From Modestobacter sp. Leaf380 (lineage in GTDB: Bacteria; Actinomycetota; Actinomycetes; Mycobacteriales; Geodermatophilaceae): a stretch of DNA of 60,130 nt. Location: assembly GCF_001424485.1 (NCBI RefSeq), contig NZ_LMQC01000009.1, positions 1 through 60,130 of the forward strand, written 5' to 3'. This document shows positions 50,949 through 59,204 of the stretch, in pieces. The number at the start of each line of letters is the position of its first letter. Within the stretch, counting starts at the first letter, position 1. Both the position numbers and the translations under genes were made by a program. The notes below the pieces were generated by a model, which was not told the origin of the DNA, did not search any database, and was given only the letters and a program-made list of their open reading frames with translations.

Positions 50949-52051
50949 GCGAGGAGATGTGGGTCGTTCGGGCAGGGGAGCGAGCCCGCTACGTCGAGGA
51001 GTTCCTGAACGGTTCATACATAGCGGTGCACTTCACGGACGTGGCTCCCGACGACCTGCGCCTGACCGACGAGGCCGACCTGAAAGCGCGAGCCAGTTCA
51101 CCGGCGGAGACCGCGTACGCGCGCCAGCTGGTGTCGTTCGGTTACCGCATCGAGGTCGGTGATCTGGTCATCGTCCCGCGCCTCACCAAAGGCCATCGGG
51201 ACTACCTCGTCGCTCGGGTGGTCGGTGCCTATGAGTACACGCCGGATGCGCCTCAGTCGGGCCCGCATCGGCGGCGGGTGGAGTGGCTGGGTCGCTTCTT
51301 GAGGGACGACATCAGCGAGGCAGCGGCAAACACGATGGGTTCGTTGTCGACCGTCTTCCGGCCAACAGCAGTCGAAGCCGAGTTCCGGGGCCTCCTCACC
51401 GCCCTGGCTCCCATCTCTGACGCTGCCATAGCCGCAACCAGGTCGCAGCCGAGCCACGCACCCACCCCGTCAGCTGCACTTGCCCCGACCGCCGCGGTGA
51501 CCTCGAAGCCCGACAACACATCTCGCCCCACCAGCGTTGCCCAGTTGGACATCGACGTCGACGAACGCGGCCGGGCGCGGATCACCTGCCCATACCCGGC
51601 CCTCGTGATGGAGCAGACCCCACGCCACGTCGACCTGGGCCGGGATTGGGCAGGCGTGCCAGGCATTTACGTGCTGACCGGCACCGAGTTGCAGCAGTCC
51701 TCCTCACGAACCGGCCACGAGAGAACGCTGACCACCACCCTCATCGTCCGGCCCTGGGCCTACGTCGGCCTGAGCGAGGACTTCTTCGGGCGTCTCAGCA
51801 GCCATCGGCAAAGCAAACCGGAGTGGCGTCGGGCGCTGCTGGTCCGGAGCGGTGGGCAGCCGTTCAGCAGCGATGACATCAAATACCTCGAAGAACGGGT
51901 TCACGCGGTCCTGGCCGACACCGATGAGGTGGCCCTTGATCAGTCCAAGCCGCGAGGGAATCTCTCTGCCCGCCCCAGGAACCCCGCGCTGCTGGATGCG
52001 TGCGCGAACAGCGTGGTGGCGGTGCTGCGCCTCACCGGAACATTGATATGA
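50945..52051 (+). CDS. protein Z: Mrr-type N-terminal domain fused to GIY-YIG nuclease
   Basis: A 368-residue protein with ATG overlapping gene Y. Residues 1-100 (MWVVRAGERARYVEEFLNGSYIAVHFTD, LVIVPRLTKGHRDYLVARVVGAYEYTP) resemble the N-terminal DNA-sensing or wrapping domain of Mrr-like restriction proteins. A Pro/Ala linker runs from about 155 to 195. From 238 comes GIYVLTGTELQQ, RPWAYVGLSEDFFGRLSSHRQSKPEWRRALLV and DIKYLEERVHAVLADTDEV, the GIY-YIG nuclease pattern with the glutamate in YLEE. The domain combination is unusual. It ends the six-gene coupled run; the next gene starts 61 bp later. Confidence 0.77.
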   Translation: MSEEMWVVRAGERARYVEEFLNGSYIAVHFTDVAPDDLRLTDEADLKARASSPAETAYARQLVSFGYRIEVGDLVIVPRLTKGHRDYLVARVVGAYEYTPDAPQSGPHRRRVEWLGRFLRDDISEAAANTMGSLSTVFRPTAVEAEFRGLLTALAPISDAAIAATRSQPSHAPTPSAALAPTAAVTSKPDNTSRPTSVAQLDIDVDERGRARITCPYPALVMEQTPRHVDLGRDWAGVPGIYVLTGTELQQSSSRTGHERTLTTTLIVRPWAYVGLSEDFFGRLSSHRQSKPEWRRALLVRSGGQPFSSDDIKYLEERVHAVLADTDEVALDQSKPRGNLSARPRNPALLDACANSVVAVLRLTGTLI

Positions 52052-52112
52052 CCGCTCCGAGTCGACTTCCAAAAATCGTCGATCTGCATCGTCGACCCGA
52101 AGGACAACTGTG

Positions 52113-53291
52113 ATGGAGAACGTTGATCGACCCGACGGCATCGTCGTGCCGATGGATCCCGCCGCCAGGGACATTGCGGAGCGCAATCCGTGGCAGGCTC
52201 TAGCGACCAATCGGGCCGCTTTGATCACGTGGACCGGCGATCCCGGGCCGCAAACGGCCTGGGGGCCTGCACTAAGGGCTACCAGTGCGGTTTCGAAAGG
52301 CTTGACCGAGTTGGTTGGCAAGGGGGGCCTGGCCTCCAACGCCTCAACACTTTTCCGGGTTGAGTTGCCGACGGGAGCCACGTTGGAGAACCTCGTCCCA
52401 GCGCTCGGCGGTGGGTTCCGCGGGCTCGTCCGCAACGACAAAGGCATTTCAGGTCATGCTCGACTGGTGGCGGCCGGAGGTACCGGCGCCGTCGGTCTCG
52501 CGGCACTGGGCCCGGTGCTTGGGCTGCTCGCAGTCACCGTCGGAGCAGAGATGCTGGCGCAGCATCAGCAAGACAAGAAGCTGAAGGCAATCAGCGACGG
52601 AGTCCAAGCCCTGGTATCGGCGCAGGAGGAGTCCACGGCCGCCCAGCTCGCGAGCGCCGAGACGGCGATCAGGCTGGCCGCAAGCGCCATGCTCGACCAA
52701 CTCACCATTCCGTCGACGATCGGATTCGGCAGCGCCCGTGACGGTCTACGTCAGGTCCGGGCTCGAGCCCTAACCTGGCTGGAGAACTGGGAGAAGGGAG
52801 CCAAGAACCTGCCGAACAGCGGAGGCGTCAACGTCGAGAAGATGCAGACCATCCTCGCGGGGGAAGGTCCCGTCAGCCAGTGGCGATCTTTTCCACGCAG
52901 ACTCGAGACGCTCTACAGAGCGCTCGCCCTGGACAGCCGCGCACAGGTACTGACGCACGCCGAGGCCACAGCTCAGGAGCCCGGCCGGCCGCTGCACTAC
53001 CTCGAAGCAGAGGTCGGGAAAGACTTGGCGGAGAACGCCGCCGCCCAGCAACGCGTCCAGTCGCTTCTCTGGGAGCTGGCTGCACATCCATTGACGTACA
53101 AGATGCCCTGGTCCGGCACCGAGTCCATGGGCCTGGACCGCGCCATAGCGGCCCTCGCATCCGGGATGAGCCGCCTGCCCGACGCGCCCCAGCTCATGAG
53201 CACCAGTGGTCGCCAAGTGATGGAGCTGGACCGCACCAATGGCGGCGATCTGAGATTGGTCGCCCCGACCGCAGACGCGGCAGGCTTGTGA
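52113..53291 (+). CDS. unknown membrane-associated protein in the defence island
   Basis: A 392-residue protein, ATG after AAGGA (an in-frame GTG three bases earlier is possible). A Gly/Ala-rich hydrophobic hairpin (GGTGAVGLAALGPVLGLLAVTVGAEML, residues 127-153) may insert into the membrane. It is followed by helices with DKKLKAISDGVQALVSAQEEST and a mostly helical C-terminal half (TWLENWEKGAKNLPNSGGV, WRSFPRRLETLYRALALDSR). I recognise no family. Its place downstream of the restriction operon suggests an effector or accessory role. Confidence 0.7.
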   Translation: MENVDRPDGIVVPMDPAARDIAERNPWQALATNRAALITWTGDPGPQTAWGPALRATSAVSKGLTELVGKGGLASNASTLFRVELPTGATLENLVPALGGGFRGLVRNDKGISGHARLVAAGGTGAVGLAALGPVLGLLAVTVGAEMLAQHQQDKKLKAISDGVQALVSAQEESTAAQLASAETAIRLAASAMLDQLTIPSTIGFGSARDGLRQVRARALTWLENWEKGAKNLPNSGGVNVEKMQTILAGEGPVSQWRSFPRRLETLYRALALDSRAQVLTHAEATAQEPGRPLHYLEAEVGKDLAENAAAQQRVQSLLWELAAHPLTYKMPWSGTESMGLDRAIAALASGMSRLPDAPQLMSTSGRQVMELDRTNGGDLRLVAPTADAAGL

Positions 53292-53376
53292 GGAACAGCC
53301 TCGAGCCAGTACCTCGCTCCGCTCTTCAACCCGGCTCGTGAACCCTGGGCTGGGCGTTTTGCCGAGGCAGGAGTCG

Positions 53377-54261
53377 ATGAGAACCGCGGCGATCGCCTGG
53401 GTTCAAGGGGAGACTCTCGATGGCGTAAGCCCCATCTCCCGCGATCGTCTTGCGAACGACTTCGTCGTCGATGGTGCCCTCTTCCCTCTCGCGGACCGAG
53501 GCCGCGGCATTCGCCGACCGGCGGGGTGGTCAGCGGCGCTCAGCATCCTCACGGCGGTGCCGAAGAGCGGGCAGCCCCGACCGTACGACGACGTCGAAGC
53601 AGCCGACGGACTGCACCGGTACAAGCTTCGCCGCGACGCCGGCGGTTCAGCTGAGAACGCTGGCCTCCGTGCAGCAATGCTGCAGTCAGCTCCGCTGATC
53701 TGGTTCTACGGAGTGCGGCCCGGCCTGTTCCAAGCAATCTTCCCGGTCTACCTCGTCGGAGAGGAGCCGGCAGCCGACCAGTTCGTCATGGCGCTCACTG
53801 AGGAGCAGCGCGTCATCCGACCGGGCAGTCGCATCGAGGAGAACCTTCGCCGCTACCTGATCGGCATGACTCGCCACAGGCTCCACCAGCCCGTCTTCGC
53901 CAGCCAGGTCATGGCCGCCTACGGCACGCGGTGCGCCGTCTGCTCTCTCGGCCACCGAGAACTCTTCGATGCAGCGCACATCATCCCGGACTCGCAGCTC
54001 CGTGGAGAGGCCGTCATCGGCAACGGGATTGCGCTCTGCAAGATCCATCACGCCGCCTACGACCGGCACATCCTCGGCATCCGTCCAGAGCTCGTCGTGG
54101 AGATCCACCATCGGCTGTTGGACGAGATCGACGGCCCGATGCTTCGGCATGGCCTCCAGGATCATCACGCCCAGTCCCTCATGACCGTGCCCGCCGCTCG
54201 CGCCGATCGGCCCGACAGCGATCGCTTGGCGGAACGCTACGACCAGTTCCGCGCTGCCTGA
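53377..54261 (+). CDS. HNH endonuclease, COG3440-type predicted restriction enzyme
   Basis: A 294-residue protein. RTAAIAWVQGETLDG, FVVDGALFPLADRGRGIRRP, LRAAMLQSAPLIWFYGVRPGLFQAIFPVYLVGEEP match the N-terminal domain of this family. The C-terminal HNH is YGTRCAVCSLGHRELFDAAHIIPDS near residues 181-205 and GNGIALCKIHHAAYDRHILGI, with zinc-binding Cys pairs and catalytic His. ATG at 53377 was chosen because the family begins near RTAA; a GTG 13 codons earlier is possible. It probably cuts modified or foreign DNA. Confidence 0.88.
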   Translation: MRTAAIAWVQGETLDGVSPISRDRLANDFVVDGALFPLADRGRGIRRPAGWSAALSILTAVPKSGQPRPYDDVEAADGLHRYKLRRDAGGSAENAGLRAAMLQSAPLIWFYGVRPGLFQAIFPVYLVGEEPAADQFVMALTEEQRVIRPGSRIEENLRRYLIGMTRHRLHQPVFASQVMAAYGTRCAVCSLGHRELFDAAHIIPDSQLRGEAVIGNGIALCKIHHAAYDRHILGIRPELVVEIHHRLLDEIDGPMLRHGLQDHHAQSLMTVPAARADRPDSDRLAERYDQFRAA

Positions 54262-54390
54262 AGTGGGCCAGCCCGCCAGGACAGGACCAGTCGCGTGCCA
54301 AGCCGAGGCTGCCCGAAGCTAGCTGAATGGAGCCCGGCAGCCCTGGCGGTCGGCGCTGGTGAACAACTACCGAGAGACGGAGAGGCGCAC

Positions 54391-54885
54391 ATGAACACAG
54401 AGGACGTCATCACGTGGGCAGCAACTGCCATCGCGCTCGTGGGGTTGTTCTTCGCCGGATGGCAGCTGCGGCTGCTGCGCGCTCAACGGGATCGCGAACG
54501 AGAGGTCGAGCAACGCGGCGTCGCCGTGATGTGGCGCGCCAAGGATGTACCCACCACGGCCGACGCAGATGGTTCATCGGCTGCGAGCTACGAGTTCACG
54601 GTCTACAACCCCGGGAAGCTTCCTGTTCGTGATGTGGTGGTGAGCGTGGAGCTCCCCATAGAAGTTCGACGTGAGCACTACGACAGCAGCGTCGACCCCA
54701 CTACCTCGACCCTGACCTTGGACACCCCCGTCATCGCTGGAGGACAGCATCGCGTCTGGGTTCGGAGATTGCGGATGCAGTTCGACGACAGAGATCGCAT
54801 GCGGCGCATGCAATGCACCGTGACTTTCGCCGACCTGGAAGGCAAGACGTATACGAATCTGTGGGGGCGGGGTCCGAGAGAATGA
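54391..54885 (+). CDS. membrane-anchored protein with beta-sandwich-like domain
   Basis: A 164-residue protein. ATG after CGGAGAGG. N-terminal membrane segment (VITWAATAIALVGLFFAGWQL, about 6-26), short coiled helix (LLRAQRDREREVEQ), then strands resembling an Ig/CARDB-like fold (YEFTVYNPGKLPVRDVVVSVELP, GGQHRVWVRRLRMQF, MQCTVTFADLEGKTY). No signal-cleavage site, so the domain is probably cytosolic. Last gene of the island; no family recognised. Confidence 0.65.
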   Translation: MNTEDVITWAATAIALVGLFFAGWQLRLLRAQRDREREVEQRGVAVMWRAKDVPTTADADGSSAASYEFTVYNPGKLPVRDVVVSVELPIEVRREHYDSSVDPTTSTLTLDTPVIAGGQHRVWVRRLRMQFDDRDRMRRMQCTVTFADLEGKTYTNLWGRGPRE

Positions 54886-55132
54886 CGATCCCCAGTGGCA
54901 GACGAGATTTCGAGCCCAATCGGCTGCGGCGCAGAGAGGCATCCGTAGCGACGGGAGGGTGTTGCCATCGTCATTGGCATGGGTGTACGTCTACGTAGCC
55001 ACCATCGCGTCCGAGGTGTCGCGGACCCTTGTCGGACACGCCGACCGCCGGCAGCTAGCTGCCCAGCCGCTCCATCGTCCGCGGGTCCGCGATCAGAGGC
55101 TTGACCTCGCGATACCAAGGACCGCCACGCGG
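54886..55132. other. gap with a short gene-end remnant on the minus strand
   Basis: No complete gene. On the minus strand the frame of the adjacent pseudogene continues after its TGA (55133-55135) as GGPWYREVKPLIADPRTMER to a TAG at 55055-55057. This protein-like piece is either the end of another lost gene or a longer end of the same one. The rest shows nothing I can name. Confidence 0.4.
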
Positions 55133-56967
55133 TCAACCCACGCGTATTGCCTTGAACTCCGCCACCTGCCCGGCGATCGCCCGCTCCGTCGGCAGCCGTT
55201 CCATGGACCACGCACCGAAGAACCCGGCAACCCCGGTCGTGTGCTCCAGCACTTACTTCGCGTCGGCGGGCTCGGCGATCGGTCCGCCGTGGCACAGCAC
55301 CAGCACGTCGGGGCGAACCGCCACCGCCGCGCCGCGCAGCTCCTGCACCAGCGCGACCGCGTTGTCCAGGGTCATCGCCGTCTGCGCGCCGATGGTCCCG
55401 CTGGTCGTCAGGCCCATGTGCGGCACGAGCATGTCCGCCCCGGACTCGGTCATGGCCACCGCCTGCTCGGCGTCGAACACGTAGGGGGCCGCTACCAGCC
55501 CGCGCTCGTGCGCGGCGTGGATCATCTCGACCTCCAGGCCGAAACCCATGCCGGTCTCCTCGAGGTTCGCCCGGAACGTCCCGTCGATCAGCCCCACCGT
55601 CGGGAAGTTCTGCACCCCGGCGAACCCGATCCGCACCAGCTCGTCGAGGAACGGACCCATCAGCCGGAACGGGTCGGTGCCGCACACCCCGGCGAGCACC
55701 GGGGTGTCGCGCACGACCGGCAGCACCTCGCGGGCCATGTCGACGACGATCGCGTTCGCGTCGCCGTAGGGCATCAGCCCGGCCAGCGAACCGCGCCCAG
55801 CCATCCGGTAGCGGCCGGGGTTGTAGATGATCGGCAGGTCGACCCCGCCGGCCTCGGCGGCATTGGCCGACAGGCCGGTGCCGGCGCCCGCGCCGATGAT
55901 CGGCCGGCCCGCAGCGGCGGTCCCAGCAGACGGGCTCGTGCTGTCGCGGCGTCCATCAGTTCCCTCGGCGGTGATCAGGGCGTGCAGTCGCTCGGCGGCC
56001 AGCCTGCCGAAGCCGGGGTCGTTGATCGCGCCGTCCCAGTCGGTCACGGGCACGTCGGTGCCGGCCAGCCCCTCCCGTACGGCGGTGAAGAGGGCCTCGT
56101 CCGCGTCGGGGTCGGCGAACGGCCCACCGGGGACGTCGATCCCCGACACCCCACCCACCGGCAGCAGCACCTCGGCCGGGCCGGTGGCAGCGCCGACCTT
56201 GGCCGCCACCCGACGTCCCAGCTCCGCGCTCTCCGCCGCCGTGGTGCGCATCAGCGTGACGGTGGGGTTGTGCACCAGGAACTGCCGATCGTCGAACTCC
56301 GCCGGCACCGTCTCCCGGCCGCCGAAGTTGACCATGTCCAGCGCACCGACGCTCACCACCTGCGGGATGCCGCGCCGTCCGGCCGCCTCCAGCCGGTGCG
56401 GACCGACCGTGAGCACCCCGCCCACCAGGTCGTCGGCGAGCTCGGTGGTGGTCAGGTCGAGCACACCGGCGAGCAACCCGGCATCGGCCAGGCCCTCCAT
56501 CGCGCGCCCGCCGGCGCCGGTCGCTTGGAAGACCAGCACCTCGTAGCGGAGCTCGGTGAGCCGGGCCCGGGCCTCGTCGACCGCGGGCGTGGTCAGCCCG
56601 AACATGCTCGCGCCGATCAGCGGCCTCTCGTCTGCCGCCGGCTCCGCCGTCCTTCGCTCGTAGGCGGCAGCCATGCCGGCCGCGGCCGCCGCCGCGTTGC
56701 CGAGCACCGCCCGCGAGATCGAGTTCAGCCCCGAGATGTCGACGACGGAGTACATGAGCGTGACGTCGGACTGCCCGACGTAGGGCGCGACGTCCCCGAC
56801 GCCATCGTCGACACCAGCAGCTTTGGGACGCCGACCGGCAGCGCCTGCATCGCCGGCGCCGCGATCGACGAGCCACCGGACCCACCGACAGCGAGAACGG
56901 CGTGCAGCCTTCCCTGCTCGAGCAGACCGAGCGTGCACTTCATCACGTCCAACAGCTCCCTGGCCGG
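55133..56967 (-). pseudogene. Tm-1-like ATP-binding/UPF0261 protein, broken gene
   Basis: The protein would be a Tm-1-like ATP-binding domain fused to a phosphoenolpyruvate hydrolase-like TIM barrel. Three lesions are seen. The first 70 or so residues of the family are absent: the frame begins at [20 protein letters not shown] beside the MerR promoter. A -1 frameshift near 56790 separates [20 protein letters not shown]...VSTMASG from [16 protein letters not shown]; one added G repairs it. An in-frame TAA at 55253-55255 interrupts ADAK*VLEHTTGVAGFF, where the family has a tyrosine or similar codon; GAWSMERLPTERAIAGQVAEFKAIR follows. Between these it reads normally ([33 protein letters not shown]). 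Confidence 0.8.
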
Positions 56968-56972
56968 GAGGT

Positions 56973-57004
56973 TGACAGCTCCCCTATCGATAGTGAAGCT
57001 GTCA
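56973..57004. promoter_or_regulatory. 32-bp palindrome at the MerR promoter, probable operator
   Basis: TGACAGCT and AGCTGTCA are exact inverted arms around an eight-base palindrome TATCGATA centred at 56988/56989. The left arm overlaps TTGACA, a possible -35, though no clear -10 follows. It ends four bases before the GTG used for the MerR gene, the position expected for a MerR self-operator. Confidence 0.65.
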
Positions 57005-57007
57005 GGT

Positions 57008-57646
57008 GTGCGAATTGCAAAGCTAGTCAGCGCGAGCGGGGTGAGCGCCGCCTCCGTCAAGTGGTACGTCAGTGAGGGCCTCCTCCCCGCCGGCGAGCGC
57101 ACGGGCTACAACCAGACCGAGTACACCGAGGACCACCTCACCCGGCTGCACCTGATCCGCAGCCTCATCGAGGTGGGCGGGCTCAGCGTGGCGGCAGCCA
57201 AGGACGTGCTCACCGCCGCCGACGACCCGGGCCACCCGTTCGGGAACACCCTGGGCATCGCGCAGGCCTCGCTCCCCTGGCAGGCCTCGCCGCCGTCGGA
57301 GGAGTCGGTGCAGCAGGTCACCGACATCGCCCGGGAGCGCGGCTGGTCGGTCTCCCCCGGCAACCCCGGGGTCGCCGCGGCCGCCGCGGTGCTGGACCGG
57401 TACCGCGCCCTGGGCCGGGAGGACCTGGCCGCCACGCTGCCCGGCTACGCCCGCGCGGTCGAGGTGGTCGCCGAGGCCGACCTGGACTGCGTCACGAAGA
57501 ACCTCGACGCAGGCCCGGTGACGGCGGCACAGACCGTCGTCGTCGGCACCGTGCTCGGGGACGCCCTGCTCGCCGGACTGCGCCGCATGGCCCAGGAGAG
57601 CGAGTCCGTCAGCCGTTTCGGACCCACCCCCGGGAGCCCCTCGTGA
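57008..57646 (+). CDS. MerR-family transcriptional regulator
   Basis: A 212-residue protein. [67 protein letters not shown] is the complete MerR winged-helix and dimer-start region. The C-terminal part ([53 protein letters not shown]) is a helical ligand or effector domain like TipA-type or MerR_1 extensions. The start GTG lies after the palindrome; a GTG at 56993 inside it would add five residues. It overlaps the next gene (GTGA). Confidence 0.92.
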   Translation: MRIAKLVSASGVSAASVKWYVSEGLLPAGERTGYNQTEYTEDHLTRLHLIRSLIEVGGLSVAAAKDVLTAADDPGHPFGNTLGIAQASLPWQASPPSEESVQQVTDIARERGWSVSPGNPGVAAAAAVLDRYRALGREDLAATLPGYARAVEVVAEADLDCVTKNLDAGPVTAAQTVVVGTVLGDALLAGLRRMAQESESVSRFGPTPGSPS

Positions 57647-58497
57647 CCACCGTCCTCGCACGTCCCACCCGCACGAGCCTCAACCGTCCGCTGATGGCCC
57701 TGGCCGCCGTCATGGTCGGCACCGCCCTGGTCACCGGCCTGCTCGCAGTCGTCGCCCCGGTCGAGATCACCGGCACCAACGGCTGGCTCAAGCCGCTGAA
57801 GTTCTCGATCTCCATCGCGGTCTACGCGGTCACCATCGCCTGGCTGGTCGACAAGCTCCCCGAGCACCGGCAGCGCCTGGGCCGGGCCGCCGCCTGGGTG
57901 GTCGTCGTCGGACTCGTGCTGGAGATGGTCGTCATCGTCGGTGCCGTCGCCGCGGGCACGACCAGCCACTTCAACGTGTCCAGCCCCCTGGCGGGTGGCC
58001 TCTGGGCGCTCATGGGCTTCTCGATCGCCGCCGTCTGGCTCGTCACCCTCGCCCTCGCAGCCCTGCTCTGGCGATCCGCCGACGCCGACGCCGCCCGGCT
58101 GCTGGCCATCCGCGCCGGCCTCGTCATCGGTCTGGCCGGCATGGCCGTCGCCTTCCTGATGACCTCACCCACCCCCGACCAGCTCGACGACTTCGCCGGG
58201 ATTGCCGGCGCCCACGCCGTCGGCGTCCCCGACGGCGGGGCCGGCCTCCCGCTGCTCGGCTGGTCCACCACCGGCGGCGACCTGCGCGTCCCGCACTTCG
58301 TCGGCATGCACGCCCTGCAGGCCCTGCCACTGCTGGTCCTGGCGCTGGAGGCGCTGTCCCGGCGGGTGCCGGCGCTGCGGGACGCCGCCCTGCGCCTCCG
58401 GGTCGTCGCCGTCGCCGCGGTCGGGTACGCGGTGCTGGTCGTGCTGCTCACCCTGCAGGCTCTCGCCGGAATCCCGGTCACCGACCTCCTCGGCTGA
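57643..58497 (+). CDS. multi-pass membrane protein coupled to MerR
   Basis: A 284-residue protein with GTG in a GTGA overlap with the MerR gene. Seven to eight hydrophobic segments (LMALAAVMVGTALVTGLLAVV, ISIAVYAVTIAWLV, AAAWVVVVGLVLEMVVIVGAVAAG, IAAVWLVTLALAALLW, GLVIGLAGMAVAFLM, FVGMHALQALPLLVLAL, VVAVAAVGYAVLVVLLTL). Polar loops contain NGWLKPLKF and TTSHFNVSSPLAG. No transporter signature. It is probably the regulated target of the MerR protein. Confidence 0.87.
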   Translation: MTTVLARPTRTSLNRPLMALAAVMVGTALVTGLLAVVAPVEITGTNGWLKPLKFSISIAVYAVTIAWLVDKLPEHRQRLGRAAAWVVVVGLVLEMVVIVGAVAAGTTSHFNVSSPLAGGLWALMGFSIAAVWLVTLALAALLWRSADADAARLLAIRAGLVIGLAGMAVAFLMTSPTPDQLDDFAGIAGAHAVGVPDGGAGLPLLGWSTTGGDLRVPHFVGMHALQALPLLVLALEALSRRVPALRDAALRLRVVAVAAVGYAVLVVLLTLQALAGIPVTDLLG

Positions 58498-58603
58498 CGG
58501 CCGGTCCTCACCGCGAGCCCACCGTGCAGCCCCCGGCCTGATCGTCGGGGCCGCGGTGGTCGTGGGCTGCCGGGTGCTCCCCCCGGGTCCTGCCGCGACC
58601 GGG

Positions 58604-59152
58604 TCAGCGGCCGGCTGACCGCGCCGCCTCCCGCCACCGCCGCCGGGCGTCGGAGACGAACCCGTGCAACGGGTGCCCGGAGTTGTCCGCCAGGTTCAGC
58701 GGCGGCTCCAGCTCGCCGATGACGGCGGCCTCCACCGTCCACGGCTCCGCGTGCTCGGCCCAGCTCACCCGCAGCGTCGACGCCATCCACTCCGACAGCG
58801 CGAGCTCGTCCCGGTTGACCAGCACCGGCCGCGACGTCCACCGGCCGTGCCAGCCCTGCTGCTCGCTGAGCAGCGCCGCGAGCGACCGGCGCAGCGTCGA
58901 CGAACCCGTCGTCCCGCGGATGTGGTCGTCCACCACGCGCTTGCGCACCGTCGCCGAGGACGCCGGGCCGTTCGGCGCGATCCCGACGTAGAGCAGCTGC
59001 ACCGGAGCCGTCGGGTGCCGCGGGCCGGAGATGCCGGGCAGCGCCCCGAACCGGCCCCACCAGGCGTACAGGCCGGGCACCGCCGGCACGTCCGTCCGGG
59101 CCTGGTCCAACGGCACGGGCAGCGAGCGCAGGGCGTCGACCACGGAGTCCAT
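58604..59152 (-). CDS. GIY-YIG nuclease-like protein
   Basis: A 182-residue protein. VPGLYAWWGRFGALPG and LLYVGIAPNGPASSATVRKRVVDDHIRG are the two conserved strands of a GIY-YIG domain (GLY and YVG), and ERP-like LRVSWAEHAEPWTVEAAVIGELEPPLNLADN carries the glutamate and the PLN end. ATG at 59152 is preferred; a GTG at 59182 could add ten residues. It is divergent from the lipoprotein gene. Role unknown; similar proteins occur widely in actinobacteria. Confidence 0.85.
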   Translation of the reverse strand: MDSVVDALRSLPVPLDQARTDVPAVPGLYAWWGRFGALPGISGPRHPTAPVQLLYVGIAPNGPASSATVRKRVVDDHIRGTTGSSTLRRSLAALLSEQQGWHGRWTSRPVLVNRDELALSEWMASTLRVSWAEHAEPWTVEAAVIGELEPPLNLADNSGHPLHGFVSDARRRWREAARSAGR

Positions 59153-59204
59153 GCCGCCATCCAACCCGGCGGAACCCAGCACCGGCCCCGCACGTCATCA
59201 CCGC

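Noticed and set aside
56972-56977. TTGACA as a -35 box of a standard promoter for the MerR gene
   Set aside because: No matching -10 sequence lies 16-19 bp downstream; the hexamer is better explained as part of the palindrome arm.
54959-57007. A very long plus-strand frame ending in the MerR gene
   Set aside because: Only the last 212 residues look like protein (MerR). The rest is the complement of the Tm-1-like pseudogene.
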